Below are positions 1 through 7,450 of a stretch of DNA of 13,149 bases, piece by piece. The position numbers and the translations under genes were made by a program. The stretch comes from Oscillospiraceae bacterium (lineage in GTDB: Bacteria > Bacillota_A > Clostridia > Saccharofermentanales > Saccharofermentanaceae), in contig CADAXO010000069.1 of the NCBI GenBank assembly GCA_902791885.1, positions 1 to 13,149 of the forward strand, given 5' to 3'. The notes below the pieces were generated by a model, which saw nothing but the letters and a program-made list of their open reading frames with translations, made no database searches and was not told the origin of the DNA. How positions within the stretch are numbered: position 1 is the stretch's first letter; every line of letters starts with the position of its first letter.

Positions 1-1239
1 CTCACCGTACTTCTCGTCGAGGATCTCCTTCAAAGCAGCCTCTGCCCTGTTCCAGGACTCGATGTCTCCCATGAAGTCATCAGGTCTTGTGGAGAACTCT
101 GCACGGTATGTAAGGCCGAATGTCTTATAGATCTCGTCTGCAATAGCGATAACATCCTTGATCTCATCTTTGATCTGAGCCTCAGTTACGAATGTATGGT
201 CATCGTCCTGACGGAACTCCTGAACTCTGAACAGACCGTTCATCTGACCGGACTTCTCCTTACGGTGGAGAACGTCATACTCGGAATATCTGATAGGAAG
301 TTCCTTATAAGAGTGCATTGTTCTCTTGTACTCGATCATGGCATTAGGGCAGTTCATGGGCTTAGCAGCCATTGTGTCTTCAGCCTCAATTGAATACTGA
401 GCTGTCTCATCGGAAGAAACTGCATCAGTTGCCTCCGTTCCCTGTGTCTTACCGGGAACGATGAACATATTGTTTACGTAATGAGCCCAGTGACCGGAGA
501 TGAGCCAGAGCTTCTTGTTATTGATCAAAGGAGCTGAGATCTCATTGTAGTCATGCTTAGCCTGAAGCTCACGGGAATACTTCATGAGCTGGGAATACAT
601 CGTCCATCCCCTCGGGAGCCAGTAAGCCATACCGGGAGCCGTGTCTCTGAACATGAACATGTCGAGAGCAACACCGATCTTCTTGTGGTCTCTCTCCTGA
701 GCTTCCTTGAGCCATGTCAAGTGAGCCTTGAGCTCGTCCTTGGAAGGGAAAGCGAAAAGATAGATTCTCTGAAGCTGGTCTCTCTTCTCATCGCCTCTCC
801 AGTAAGCACCGGAAACGTTCTTGATCTGGTATGCAGCCTGGAAAAGTGCCTGTGAATTATCGATATGAGGTCCGCGGCAAAGATCTACAAAGTCGTCACC
901 TGTATAGTAAACGGTAATAAGCTCGTCTTCGGGAAGGTCGTTAATGAGTTCTGTCTTAAACTTCTGATCCTTAAAGATCTCGAGAGCCTCGGCACGGGAT
1001 ACTTCCTTACGTGTCCAATCCTCTCTTCTCTTGATGATCTCCTTCATCTTCTCCTCGATGACCTTGATGTCTTCTTCACTTACAGGCCTCGGGAGTGTGA
1101 AATCATAGTAACAGCCGTCTGCGATCTCGGGACCTATGGCATACTGGACATTCTCCTTGCCGTAGATCTCGATAACGGCCTTAGCCATAATATGTGCCAA
1201 AGAATGGCGGTAAACACTCAAAAACTCTTCACGTTCCAT
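1..1239 (-). CDS. thrS: Threonyl-tRNA synthetase (TGS-less), 3' end outside window
   Basis: Class II synthetase that charges tRNA-Thr with threonine in the cytoplasm. The first 413 residues are present; the rest of the catalytic core and the anticodon-binding domain lie beyond base 1. The N-terminal editing domain shows HSLAH (H12, H16) and CRGPH (C121, H125), the HxxxH/CxxxH pair that clears mischarged serine. The catalytic core shows KPMNCPN with C297 and DDDH with H348, two of the three zinc ligands of the family, and the motif 2 stretch FRVQEFRQDDDH. The protein starts directly at the editing domain, so the usual N-terminal TGS domain of about 60 residues is absent. The ATG at 1239 is set by an AGGAGG nine bases upstream, and the gap to rluA is too small to hold a TGS domain. 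Family assignment is very secure; absence of TGS is seen directly. Confidence 0.96.
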   Translation of the reverse strand, partial: MEREEFLSVYRHSLAHIMAKAVIEIYGKENVQYAIGPEIADGCYYDFTLPRPVSEEDIKVIEEKMKEIIKRREDWTRKEVSRAEALEIFKDQKFKTELINDLPEDELITVYYTGDDFVDLCRGPHIDNSQALFQAAYQIKNVSGAYWRGDEKRDQLQRIYLFAFPSKDELKAHLTWLKEAQERDHKKIGVALDMFMFRDTAPGMAYWLPRGWTMYSQLMKYSRELQAKHDYNEISAPLINNKKLWLISGHWAHYVNNMFIVPGKTQGTEATDAVSSDETAQYSIEAEDTMAAKPMNCPNAMIEYKRTMHSYKELPIRYSEYDVLHRKEKSGQMNGLFRVQEFRQDDDHTFVTEAQIKDEIKDVIAIADEIYKTFGLTYRAEFSTRPDDFMGDIESWNRAEAALKEILDEKYGE

Positions 1240-1278
1240 TGAAACGAACCTCCTAATTGCTCAAAAAACGTAGTTAAG

Positions 1279-1307
1279 ATATTACACTTATTAATAAAAA
1301 ACGGCAA
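1279..1307 (-). promoter_or_regulatory. Sigma-A type promoter of thrS
   Basis: On the minus strand TTGCCG (1302-1307) and TAATAT (1279-1284) are separated by exactly 17 bases. Transcription would start near 1271, giving a leader of about 30 bases that contains the AGGAGG. The 77-base gap between thrS and rluA has no room for a T-box leader and shows no terminator hairpin. Inferred from consensus match only. Confidence 0.6.
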
Positions 1308-1316
1308 GTTATCAAA

Positions 1317-1946
1317 CTATATTGTAAATTCGAGCTTTTCTCCCGTGGTCGGATGATCGAAAGACAGTCTGCAGGACATAAGGCCTATACCCTCGCCGTT
1401 CTTTTTACCGCCGTACTTAACGTCTCCCTCAAGAGGATGACCCGCATGAGAAAACTGCGCTCTTATCTGATGTGAGCGTCCCGTAAGGAGCTTAACATCG
1501 ACATCCGTATATTTGCCGTCAAAGTCCAGTGCCTTATATTCAAGCTCGCACCGCTTACTGCCAGGAACTTCTTTGTCATAGACGGTGACTTTATTAAGCT
1601 TCTCGTCCTTTACAAGATAATTCACAAGCCTGCCCTCGCCCTCGAGCTTCCCCTGAACTCTTGCACGGTAGCCTTTCGAGAAGGTGCCTTTTCTTATCTG
1701 TTCCGAGAGGCGTGAAGCGCACTTGCTGGTCCTGGCGAAGACCATAAGTCCGGATACATTCCTGTCCAAACGGTGAACGAGTCCGAGATATACGTTTCCC
1801 GGCTTGTTGTACTTAACTTTGATGTAATCCTTAAGGTAAGTAAGCATATCGGGAGCTTCAGAGCCGTCCGACTGCGAAAGAAACCCTGCGGGCTTAAATG
1901 CCACAAGGAGATGATTGTCTTCGAATATTATGCGCGGGGAGTCCAT
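1317..1946 (-). CDS. RluA-family RNA pseudouridine synthase
   Basis: Converts uridine to pseudouridine in rRNA or tRNA; the exact target cannot be told from sequence. The compact protein of 209 residues has no S4 domain and resembles the catalytic core of RluA/TruC/RluD relatives. It opens with IIFEDNHLLVAFKPAG, the typical family start, and carries HRLDRNVSGL with the catalytic aspartate (residue 61 from this ATG). The conserved LLTGRSHQIRAQ stretch lies near the C terminus. I chose the ATG at 1946 because it has an AGG seven bases upstream and fits the family start. An in-frame GTG at 1964 would add six residues and also has only a weak ribosome site. Either start lies inside the end of the methyltransferase gene, which suggests translational coupling. 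It is the last gene of the lipoprotein-methyltransferase run before the thrS promoter. Confidence 0.9.
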   Translation of the reverse strand: MDSPRIIFEDNHLLVAFKPAGFLSQSDGSEAPDMLTYLKDYIKVKYNKPGNVYLGLVHRLDRNVSGLMVFARTSKCASRLSEQIRKGTFSKGYRARVQGKLEGEGRLVNYLVKDEKLNKVTVYDKEVPGSKRCELEYKALDFDGKYTDVDVKLLTGRSHQIRAQFSHAGHPLEGDVKYGGKKNGEGIGLMSCRLSFDHPTTGEKLEFTI

Positions 1947-2377
1947 CTTGAGGCCTGCCCGCACGGCAGATTGATATCCATATGCGTGATGGGAAGTCCG
2001 AGCTCGTCGTTTACGGCTTTACCACCGAACCGCGATGCACAGGTGAGATTAAGTACATTTCCCACGGCATTGGAACCGAGTTCCGTCGCATATGAACTGA
2101 TTATCACGAACAAGGGATTATCGGAAAGCAGCAATGCCGTTCTTGATACGAACTCATAAAGGGACTTCTCAATCTCCCAAAGCTCACCGGTGGGGCCTCT
2201 TCCGTACTTCGGAGGATCCATGATGATGCCGTCGTACTTCCTGCCGCGTCTTATCTCGCGCTCCACAAACTTCCTGCAATCTTCGTTAATGAATCTTACA
2301 TAAGAGGACTCAAGCCCCGATGCAACGATATTTTCCTTGGCACGGGCTATCATGCCCTTACTGGAATCAACATGCAC
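1928..2377 (-). pseudogene. C-terminal half of frameshifted rRNA methyltransferase-like gene
   Basis: This reading frame holds the second half of a class I SAM-dependent methyltransferase of the RlmI/RlmK type (PF10672-like). Visible are HVDSSKGM (acidic loop after motif I, binding the SAM ribose), the NEDCRKF region, and the motif IV signature IIMDPPKYGRGPTGELWEIE, characteristic of this family. It ends in LPCGQASRW, a normal family end, so the C terminus is complete. The frame is open upstream of 2377 and reads GAAEVV just before HVD, so the true protein continues there from the other half. The GTG at 2377 has no credible ribosome site and would omit motif I. It overlaps the start of the downstream pseudouridine synthase gene. 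Confidence 0.85.
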
Positions 2378-2823
2378 TACTTCCGCCGCACCGTGACAGC
2401 AGCTCCCGTATATGCGAAAAGATTAAGTATCCTGATATCATCTCTTCCCGCCTTAACTGCATCTGAGATCAGTTTTCCGCAGTAATCCCAGTTGGATGCC
2501 TGCTCCGGGAAAAGACCTGTATGCTTGAATGACGTGGGCTCGATAATGAACTTAAGCTGCTTTCCGAGCGAATTGTAACCTATAGTCCAGCTTCCCGGCA
2601 TCGATTTAAGTTTCTGCCAGGCGCCTCCTCCGGTATTGCTTCTTACATAAAGAGCATCGGGCTTCGGAAGGTCATCCCAAGACGTTTCTTTGCCTTCGTG
2701 GAATACGGGCCAGACAGCCTGAGGGTCGGGACGCCTTAATATAACATCGCCCCAGCGCTCATACTTCTCCTGCTCCCCCGCATAAAGGACTTCAAAATCT
2801 TTCCAGTTATCAGCGATAAACAA
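2377..2823 (-). pseudogene. N-terminal half of frameshifted rRNA methyltransferase-like gene
   Basis: First half of the same class I methyltransferase. It starts at TTG 2823, with GAGG eight bases upstream and the family-like opening MFIADNWKDFEVL; no ATG is nearby. The conserved GEQEKYERWGDVILRRPDPQ block lies near residues 16-35. Motif I begins as NLFAYTG (134-140), then the frame runs into VRRK and a TAG at 2377-2379. The other frame continues as GAAEVVHVD from about 2392. A missing stretch of 3n+1 bases at about 2389-2396 explains this; about 13 bases would restore the motif I to HVD spacing I recall for the family. The lesion hits the SAM-binding loop, so the product should be inactive unless this is a sequence error. 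The lipoprotein gene ends 15 bases upstream, so the two are probably cotranscribed. Confidence 0.85.
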
Positions 2824-2838
2824 TACTGAAACCTCTTA

Positions 2839-3696
2839 TCAGTTAACAGTCAAAGGAGCTGAAGTTGTGACTACGCCGTCATCATAAATGAGCTCGATCG
2901 TGTATGTGCCGCGTCCGTAGTTCTGTCCCCAGAACTCGATCATGGCAATCGTACTGCCGTCAGAGACAACATCTACAGTCTGAATAACTTCGTCGTTTTT
3001 AAGAAGATTTGCAGTAAAGGGCAAATACATCAGTCGGTCAAAGTAAACACAGGCAGTAAGAGCTTCGGGAGTACCGTTGATGACAGGATTATCGAGCGGA
3101 TTTGCCATCAAAGGCTCAAACCATGCAAAATCAACCACGCATTCATCGAAGAAAGGCTGATAGTAAGATGTCGGCATACCGTTCTCATCTGTATAAACGA
3201 TTGAAGTATAAGGGTCGAAGAACAAAGGAATGAGCTCAGACATATCTTCGATAACCCAATCGCTCTTTTCCTTCTTAAGGGTAAAAGTGATCTCTACATT
3301 ATTCTTGTGACAACTGCCGAGGGCATCTGCTACCTCTTCGGGAGTTCCCATGGGAATATCCGCTACATCAAGAACCTTTCTGAAAGTAACGGGGATCTCT
3401 GCCGTTGTCCTGCTCTTGTTGATCTCGGCCTCACCCAGCTCGAAAGTAGATGCGGCAACGCCTTCAAGGGCAAAAGACAGACTCTCGTCAAGAAGAATGG
3501 GAACTTCGAATGAATCATCGTAATCACCAAGGCCGTTCACAGGATCGGCATAGAAGGCTTCCAAAGCCTCGGTAAGTACCGAAGAAGCGTCCTTTGCCGC
3601 TATATTGGCAAGAAACTTGGAACAGCCGGTTGAAGATATAAACAGAGCCGTCATTATTACAAGACAGCAAGCTTTCTTAAAAAATGAATTTTTCAT
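2839..3696 (-). CDS. Secreted lipoprotein of unknown function
   Basis: A 285-residue exported protein. It has a positively charged N terminus (MKNSFFKK), a hydrophobic stretch, and a lipobox SSTGC with the lipidated cysteine at residue 25, so it should be anchored on the outer face of the membrane. The mature part is acidic and mostly predicted beta-rich by eye. An N-terminal segment (about 35-170) could be an NTF2-like or similar small domain. The last 60 residues, ending in GTYTIELIYDDGVVTTSAPL, look like an Ig-like beta sandwich. I recognise no named family, and both domain guesses are weak. The ATG at 3696 is preferred over the GTG at 3702 because AAGGA sits seven bases before it. The gene is first in the leftward run and diverges from the two-component operon, a hint but not proof of co-regulation. 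Confidence 0.85.
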   Translation of the reverse strand: MKNSFFKKACCLVIMTALFISSTGCSKFLANIAAKDASSVLTEALEAFYADPVNGLGDYDDSFEVPILLDESLSFALEGVAASTFELGEAEINKSRTTAEIPVTFRKVLDVADIPMGTPEEVADALGSCHKNNVEITFTLKKEKSDWVIEDMSELIPLFFDPYTSIVYTDENGMPTSYYQPFFDECVVDFAWFEPLMANPLDNPVINGTPEALTACVYFDRLMYLPFTANLLKNDEVIQTVDVVSDGSTIAMIEFWGQNYGRGTYTIELIYDDGVVTTSAPLTVN

Positions 3697-3729
3697 AAAC
3701 ACATCCTTAAATTCACCAAAATCGAGTTA

Positions 3730-3735
3730 ATTATA
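3730..3735 (-). promoter_or_regulatory. Candidate -10 box of the lipoprotein operon
   Basis: The minus strand reads TATAAT here, a perfect -10 match about 34 bases before the lipoprotein ATG. The -35 position is poor (TATTAA at 17-base spacing). It lies back to back with the candidate -10 of the response regulator gene in the same 102-base gap. Confidence 0.45.
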
Positions 3736-3758
3736 CAACACGAAGTGATTTTTTAATA

Positions 3759-3764
3759 TATAAT
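3759..3764 (+). promoter_or_regulatory. Candidate -10 box of the two-component operon
   Basis: TATAAT on the plus strand, 35 bases before the response regulator ATG. No good -35 hexamer lies 16-18 bases upstream, which is common for promoters that need an activator; autoregulation by the PhoB-like regulator would fit but is inference. I saw no clear tandem direct repeat of the PhoB-box kind. Confidence 0.45.
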
Positions 3765-3798
3765 CAGTCTGAAGTAGTTTGTGAAAGAAAGGATCAAT

Positions 3799-4494
3799 AT
3801 GTCTTCTACACCTCATATTCTGATCTGCGATGACGACCCTATAGTCCATGAATCCTTAAGATTGTATCTCGATAACGAGCATTACACTCATTCCGACGCT
3901 TTTGACGGACTTGAGTCGCTTAATCTTGCCAAGGAAGATAAGCCCGATCTTATACTTCTCGATGTCATGATGCCTCAGATGAACGGTCTCGATGTATGCC
4001 GTGAATTAAGAAAGGACATGACAACACCTATCATCATCCTTACGGCAAAAGGTGAAGAGATCGACCGTGTATTGGGTCTTGAGCTCGGAGCTGACGACTA
4101 TATCGTCAAGCCTTTCTCTCCCCGTGAGGTAGTTGCCAGAATTAAGGCTGTATTAAGAAGAACGGAATCCGCTCAGGAGCCCGCATCTTCGAATCAGGTA
4201 TTGAGATTCGACGGACTCGAGATAAACATCGAGAATTATTCAGTTAAGGTTAATAACAAGGTTATCCCTTTCACACCCAAGGAAGTTGAGATCCTGCACC
4301 TTCTCGCGGCACATCCGAGTATCGTTATGAGCCGTGAGCAGATATTAAGATCTGTATGGGGCAATGATTTTGACGGAGATCTTCGTACTATCGATACTCA
4401 CATCAAGAGGATCAGACAGAAGATCACTTATGACGGTTGCAGATGGAATATCTCCACCGTATACGGAGTCGGATACAAATTCGAGGTCTCCTAA
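3799..4494 (+). CDS. OmpR/PhoB-family response regulator
   Basis: Cytoplasmic DNA-binding regulator of 231 residues, the usual family length. The receiver domain (about 5-122) has the acidic pocket D11-D13, the phosphoacceptor D55 in LLLDVMMP, T82 and K104 in VKPF. A short linker leads to a winged-helix domain (about 134-230) with the conserved FTPKEVEIL entry, the TIDTHIKRIRQK recognition helix and the YGVGYKFE wing. The ATG at 3799 has AAAGGA five bases upstream and gives the normal start HILICDDDP; an in-frame GTG at 3781 is less likely. The kinase reading frame begins directly after this stop codon. The target genes cannot be named; PhoP/WalR-like roles in envelope or phosphate response are possible by family only. 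Confidence 0.95.
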   Translation: MSSTPHILICDDDPIVHESLRLYLDNEHYTHSDAFDGLESLNLAKEDKPDLILLDVMMPQMNGLDVCRELRKDMTTPIIILTAKGEEIDRVLGLELGADDYIVKPFSPREVVARIKAVLRRTESAQEPASSNQVLRFDGLEINIENYSVKVNNKVIPFTPKEVEILHLLAAHPSIVMSREQILRSVWGNDFDGDLRTIDTHIKRIRQKITYDGCRWNISTVYGVGYKFEVS

Positions 4495-4602
4495 GTGTTT
4501 CATCAGAGCTTTATCATGCGAAGAATGTTTATGCTGGTGTTTATTGCACTGGCAGCTTCAGCACTCCTCGCAGCCGTAGCGTTCGGTATCGCTCAACTAT
4601 AA
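4495..4602 (+). pseudogene. 5' fragment of the sensor kinase gene (first membrane helix)
   Basis: A 35-codon frame that encodes the missing N terminus of the sensor kinase. The GTG at 4495 follows the regulator TAA directly and has GAGG eight bases upstream; an internal ATG lies at 4516. The peptide has MRRMF followed by a run of about 20 hydrophobic residues (LVFIALAASALLAAVAF), a typical first membrane helix with positive inside charge. It ends at TAA 4600-4602. The kinase frame is open from 4580 and reads NYNVDSAQVQYDK into the kinase from 4595, so removing one base or adding two near 4588-4597 joins them into a protein of about 594 residues. The site is not a homopolymer. It may be a real mutation or a sequence error. 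Confidence 0.75.
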
Positions 4603-4633
4603 CGTTGATTCCGCCCAGGTTCAGTACGATAAG

Positions 4634-6280
4634 ATGTCGGAGGTAATAAGATCATCATCCGACAAGCTTTCGATCGAGCAGATATACGAATATATACTCT
4701 ACCCTGCCTGCGTATCGGACCGTGAATACTTCATCACCGATACTTCGGGAAACATCATTTATCCCAACAACGTCAATTCGACCAATGATCCCGATGAAGA
4801 AGCGGCGATCGATTTTATCCAATATAACCTGAACGATGAGAACCTGTGGACCAATCATCTGTCATTCCTTCAGACATCGTTCTTCTCGAGACAGACACTT
4901 CTTATGAAGATCCCGTTCCAGAAGGACGGATTGCTTTATTACATCATCCAGTACACTGTGATCGATGAAGAGAACGATCTTATCAATGATTACGTTAATA
5001 TCCTTCTCCTCTCCACTATGGCCGCAGCTTTGGCAATGATGGTCCCGACTGTCATCTTCGTTGAGGTCATAACCGAACCTTTGCAGGAAGTTAACCGCGT
5101 CGCCAAGGAATACGGACGAGGCAATCTTAAAGTCCGTGCTAACGAGAATCACGTCGGTGAGGCCGGTGAACTTGCCGTCTCATTCAACAGCATGGCTGAC
5201 AGACTGTCCAAATCCATCAACGAATTGACCAACGAGAGAAATAAGCTCGAGAACATCTTCAACGTTATTTCCGAAGGAATCATGGTATTCAACAGGGACG
5301 GTACAGTTACGTTCTCGAACAACAAGATGAAGGATATCTTCTCGAAGGTACCCCGTAAGAACAACTTCTCGGAGAAGATACAGATCGTTCCTTTCGAGGG
5401 TTTCTGGGAAGATCTTGCCGAATGCATGGAGACCGGCGAGAACAAGAAAAAGGTCGAAGAAAGCGCTAATTACGCTTACGAGTACACTATCGTTCCGAGA
5501 TTTGATGCCGAGGGTACCACATGCATCGGTGCCACGGGATTCTTCAGAGATATCACGGAAGAGCATAAGCTCGATATGACAAGAAGAGACTATGTTGCCA
5601 ATATCTCACACGAGCTTCGTACCCCGCTCCAGACATTAAGAGGTCTCATTGAGCCGCTTGCTGACGGCATGGTCAAGACCGAAGCCGACAGAATGCGATA
5701 TTACGATATCATTCTTAACGAGACGCTGAGACTTTCAAGACTCATCGATGACATGCTTGAGCTTTCGAAATTGCAGTCAAGAACGCTCGCATTCCAGATG
5801 TATCCTTTCGATGTAAACGAGCTTCTCGACAGTATTCTCGCGCGTTTTACCCCTATTATGAAAGACGAGGGCATCTTCTTCAGCGTTCATAATTCCACGG
5901 GTAAGCTCCCGACAGTTATGGGTAACCCCGACCGCGTTAACCAGATACTTGTTATCCTTCTTGATAACGCCAAGAAGTACACTCCTTCAGGCGGAAGCAT
6001 CACAATAACAAGTGATTACAATGAAGAGATCGGCAAGGTATATATCTCCGTTGCTGATACGGGACAAGGTATCCACGAGTATGACATAAACCATATTTTC
6101 GAGAGGTTCTTTAAGGCCGACCGTGCACGAGGCAAGAAAGGCACGGGCTTAGGTCTTGCTATCGCCAAGGAGCTTCTCACCTACATGGGCGAAGATATCA
6201 CCGTAGAAAGTGAATACGGAAAGGGCACTAAGTTTACCTTTACCCTCAAGAAAGCGGAAGCCGCGAACACATGGGAGTAA
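4634..6280 (+). CDS. Sensor histidine kinase (PhoR/WalK-like), N terminus displaced by frameshift
   Basis: Membrane kinase that should phosphorylate the upstream regulator. From this ATG (548 residues) the order is: extracytoplasmic sensor region (1-118), second membrane helix (about 121-147), HAMP (about 147-200), PAS (about 205-305, with VISEGIMVFNRDG), HisKA with NISHELRTP and phosphoacceptor H326, then HATPase with N-box DNAKKYTP (N445), G1 DTGQG (475-479), F-box IFERFFKAD and G2 GTGLGL (503-508). All catalytic motifs are intact. The ATG at 4634 has no ribosome site and would leave the sensor region without its first membrane helix, so the real start is very likely in the preceding fragment, frame-separated by one base. 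The end overlaps rluF by 10 bases. Family is secure; the signal sensed is unknown. Confidence 0.92.
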   Translation: MSEVIRSSSDKLSIEQIYEYILYPACVSDREYFITDTSGNIIYPNNVNSTNDPDEEAAIDFIQYNLNDENLWTNHLSFLQTSFFSRQTLLMKIPFQKDGLLYYIIQYTVIDEENDLINDYVNILLLSTMAAALAMMVPTVIFVEVITEPLQEVNRVAKEYGRGNLKVRANENHVGEAGELAVSFNSMADRLSKSINELTNERNKLENIFNVISEGIMVFNRDGTVTFSNNKMKDIFSKVPRKNNFSEKIQIVPFEGFWEDLAECMETGENKKKVEESANYAYEYTIVPRFDAEGTTCIGATGFFRDITEEHKLDMTRRDYVANISHELRTPLQTLRGLIEPLADGMVKTEADRMRYYDIILNETLRLSRLIDDMLELSKLQSRTLAFQMYPFDVNELLDSILARFTPIMKDEGIFFSVHNSTGKLPTVMGNPDRVNQILVILLDNAKKYTPSGGSITITSDYNEEIGKVYISVADTGQGIHEYDINHIFERFFKADRARGKKGTGLGLAIAKELLTYMGEDITVESEYGKGTKFTFTLKKAEAANTWE

Positions 6281-6972
6281 GGATAAACAAGTACATCGCC
6301 TCAAGCGGATTCTGCTCGAGAAGACAGGCCGATGAACTCGTAGAATCAGGTAAAGTCACGATAGACGGAGTAGTTGCCGCCAACGGTTCTGTTGTCGAGG
6401 AAGGCCAGCTCGTGGAAGTCGACGGAAAAGAGATCGTTCCCGAGGACAACAAGATCTATATAGCTCTTCATAAACCTCTCGGGATCACGTGCACCACTGA
6501 CAGAAGAGATCCCAGCAACATCATCGATTACATCGGTATGGATGACAGGATCTTCCCTATAGGACGCCTCGACAAGAATTCCTCGGGACTTATCCTGCTT
6601 ACCAACGACGGAGATATCGTAAACAAGCTTCTTCGGGCCGAGAACGGACACGAGAAGGAGTATCAGGTCAGAGTCGACAGGAAGATCGAACCCGGTTTTA
6701 AAGAGAAGATGGAGGCCGGAGTCTATATACTCGACAGAAAGACGCTCCCCTGCAAAGTAACGGTCACAGGCACTCACACCTTCAACATAGTCCTGAAACA
6801 GGGCCTTAACCGCCAGATACGAAGGATGTGCGATGCTTTGGGATACCGTGTTACAAAGCTTCGAAGAATTCGCTTCATTAATATCACCCTGGGTTCCATG
6901 AAGCCCGGCGATATGCGTTATCTCACAAAAGAAGAGATACGGGGATTAAAATCTGCCGATAAGCCTCACTAA
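6271..6972 (+). CDS. rluF: RluF-type 23S rRNA pseudouridine synthase
   Basis: Modifies a uridine of 23S rRNA (U2604 in E. coli RluF; possibly U2605-like in this organism). The 233-residue protein has an S4 RNA-binding domain (about 3-50, INKYIASSGFCSRRQAD) and a RsuA/RluB-type core with GRLDKNSSGL (98-107) holding the catalytic D101. GHEKEYQV and GLNRQIRRMC follow, then RVTKLRRIRFINI. The HEKEY and R-x-R-x-x-N pattern resembles RluF more than RluB or RsuA. The ATG at 6271 overlaps the kinase stop by 10 bases, so translation is probably coupled to the two-component operon. Its 3' end overlaps the convergent yqeG gene by 27 bases. Family is very sure, RluF subgroup fairly sure. Confidence 0.9.
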   Translation: MGVRINKYIASSGFCSRRQADELVESGKVTIDGVVAANGSVVEEGQLVEVDGKEIVPEDNKIYIALHKPLGITCTTDRRDPSNIIDYIGMDDRIFPIGRLDKNSSGLILLTNDGDIVNKLLRAENGHEKEYQVRVDRKIEPGFKEKMEAGVYILDRKTLPCKVTVTGTHTFNIVLKQGLNRQIRRMCDALGYRVTKLRRIRFINITLGSMKPGDMRYLTKEEIRGLKSADKPH

Positions 6973-7443
6973 TTTCTCGAAAGGCCTTTTAAGAACGACA
7001 TACCATATCTCTTTACTCGAGTATTTCTCCACAAGAACGGTATAAACAGGCGCAAGCCTTCCCGCAATTACATCTGTGAACACCTGATCCCCCACCATTA
7101 CGGCGTTGGAAGCTTCCGTATTCATGAGCTTTAAAGCACGGTATACACCGTCAGGCCTCGGCTTATGCGCATAAGTAACACAAGGGATTCCGAGCATTTC
7201 GGCAATCTTTGAAGATCGGCCAGTACTTGCGTTTGAGACAAGACAGCACGTGAAGCCCTCATTTCGGATCTTTTCTATAAAATCGAATGCATACTTATCG
7301 GGAGCCACAGCATGGTCGGGTCCCAAAGTATTGTCAAAATCAAGAAGAAGGCACGTCCTGCCCGCTTCCTTAAACTCGGCAAGAGGCAGATCGTACACGC
7401 TCTTGCACACCCTGTCAGGCTTCATTGCAGCGAAAATATTCAT
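6946..7443 (-). CDS. yqeG: YqeG-family HAD-type (IIIA) phosphatase
   Basis: A small cytoplasmic HAD phosphatase of 165 residues, the usual YqeG length. It has the N-terminal family pattern MKPDRVCKSVYDLPL, motif I DFDNTL (nucleophile D35, acid D37), motif II VSNAS (S70), motif III KPRP (K94) and motif IV VGDQVFTD (D119, D124), so it should be active. The substrate is not established; in Bacillus the gene often sits near ribosome-assembly and shikimate genes. The start ATG at 7443 lies only eight bases after a good -10 box and has no ribosome site, which suggests a leaderless message. A second in-frame ATG at 7425 also lacks a ribosome site. It converges on and overlaps rluF. Confidence 0.92.
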   Translation of the reverse strand: MNIFAAMKPDRVCKSVYDLPLAEFKEAGRTCLLLDFDNTLGPDHAVAPDKYAFDFIEKIRNEGFTCCLVSNASTGRSSKIAEMLGIPCVTYAHKPRPDGVYRALKLMNTEASNAVMVGDQVFTDVIAGRLAPVYTVLVEKYSSKEIWYVVLKRPFEKLVRLIGRF

Positions 7444-7450
7444 ATCTTGG

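Noticed and set aside
196..1242. Three plus-strand open frames opposite thrS
   Set aside because: They lie antisense to a clearly coding synthetase, have no ribosome sites, and show no family motif.
1773..2159. Plus-strand open frame of 128 codons across the pseudouridine synthase and methyltransferase genes
   Set aside because: Antisense to two genes with clear motifs; the product has no recognisable features.
3781..3798. Upstream GTG start for the response regulator
   Set aside because: The ribosome site AAAGGA lies between this GTG and the ATG at 3799, and the six extra residues are not typical.
4588..4602. Programmed ribosomal frameshift in the sensor kinase
   Set aside because: No slippery heptamer, stop-linked shift motif or following stem that I can see; mutation or sequence error is simpler.
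6961..6998. Bidirectional terminator between rluF and yqeG
   Set aside because: GCCT and AGGC can pair for only four bases with a 15-base loop before CTTTT; AAAGGCCTTT is a loopless palindrome. Too weak to call.
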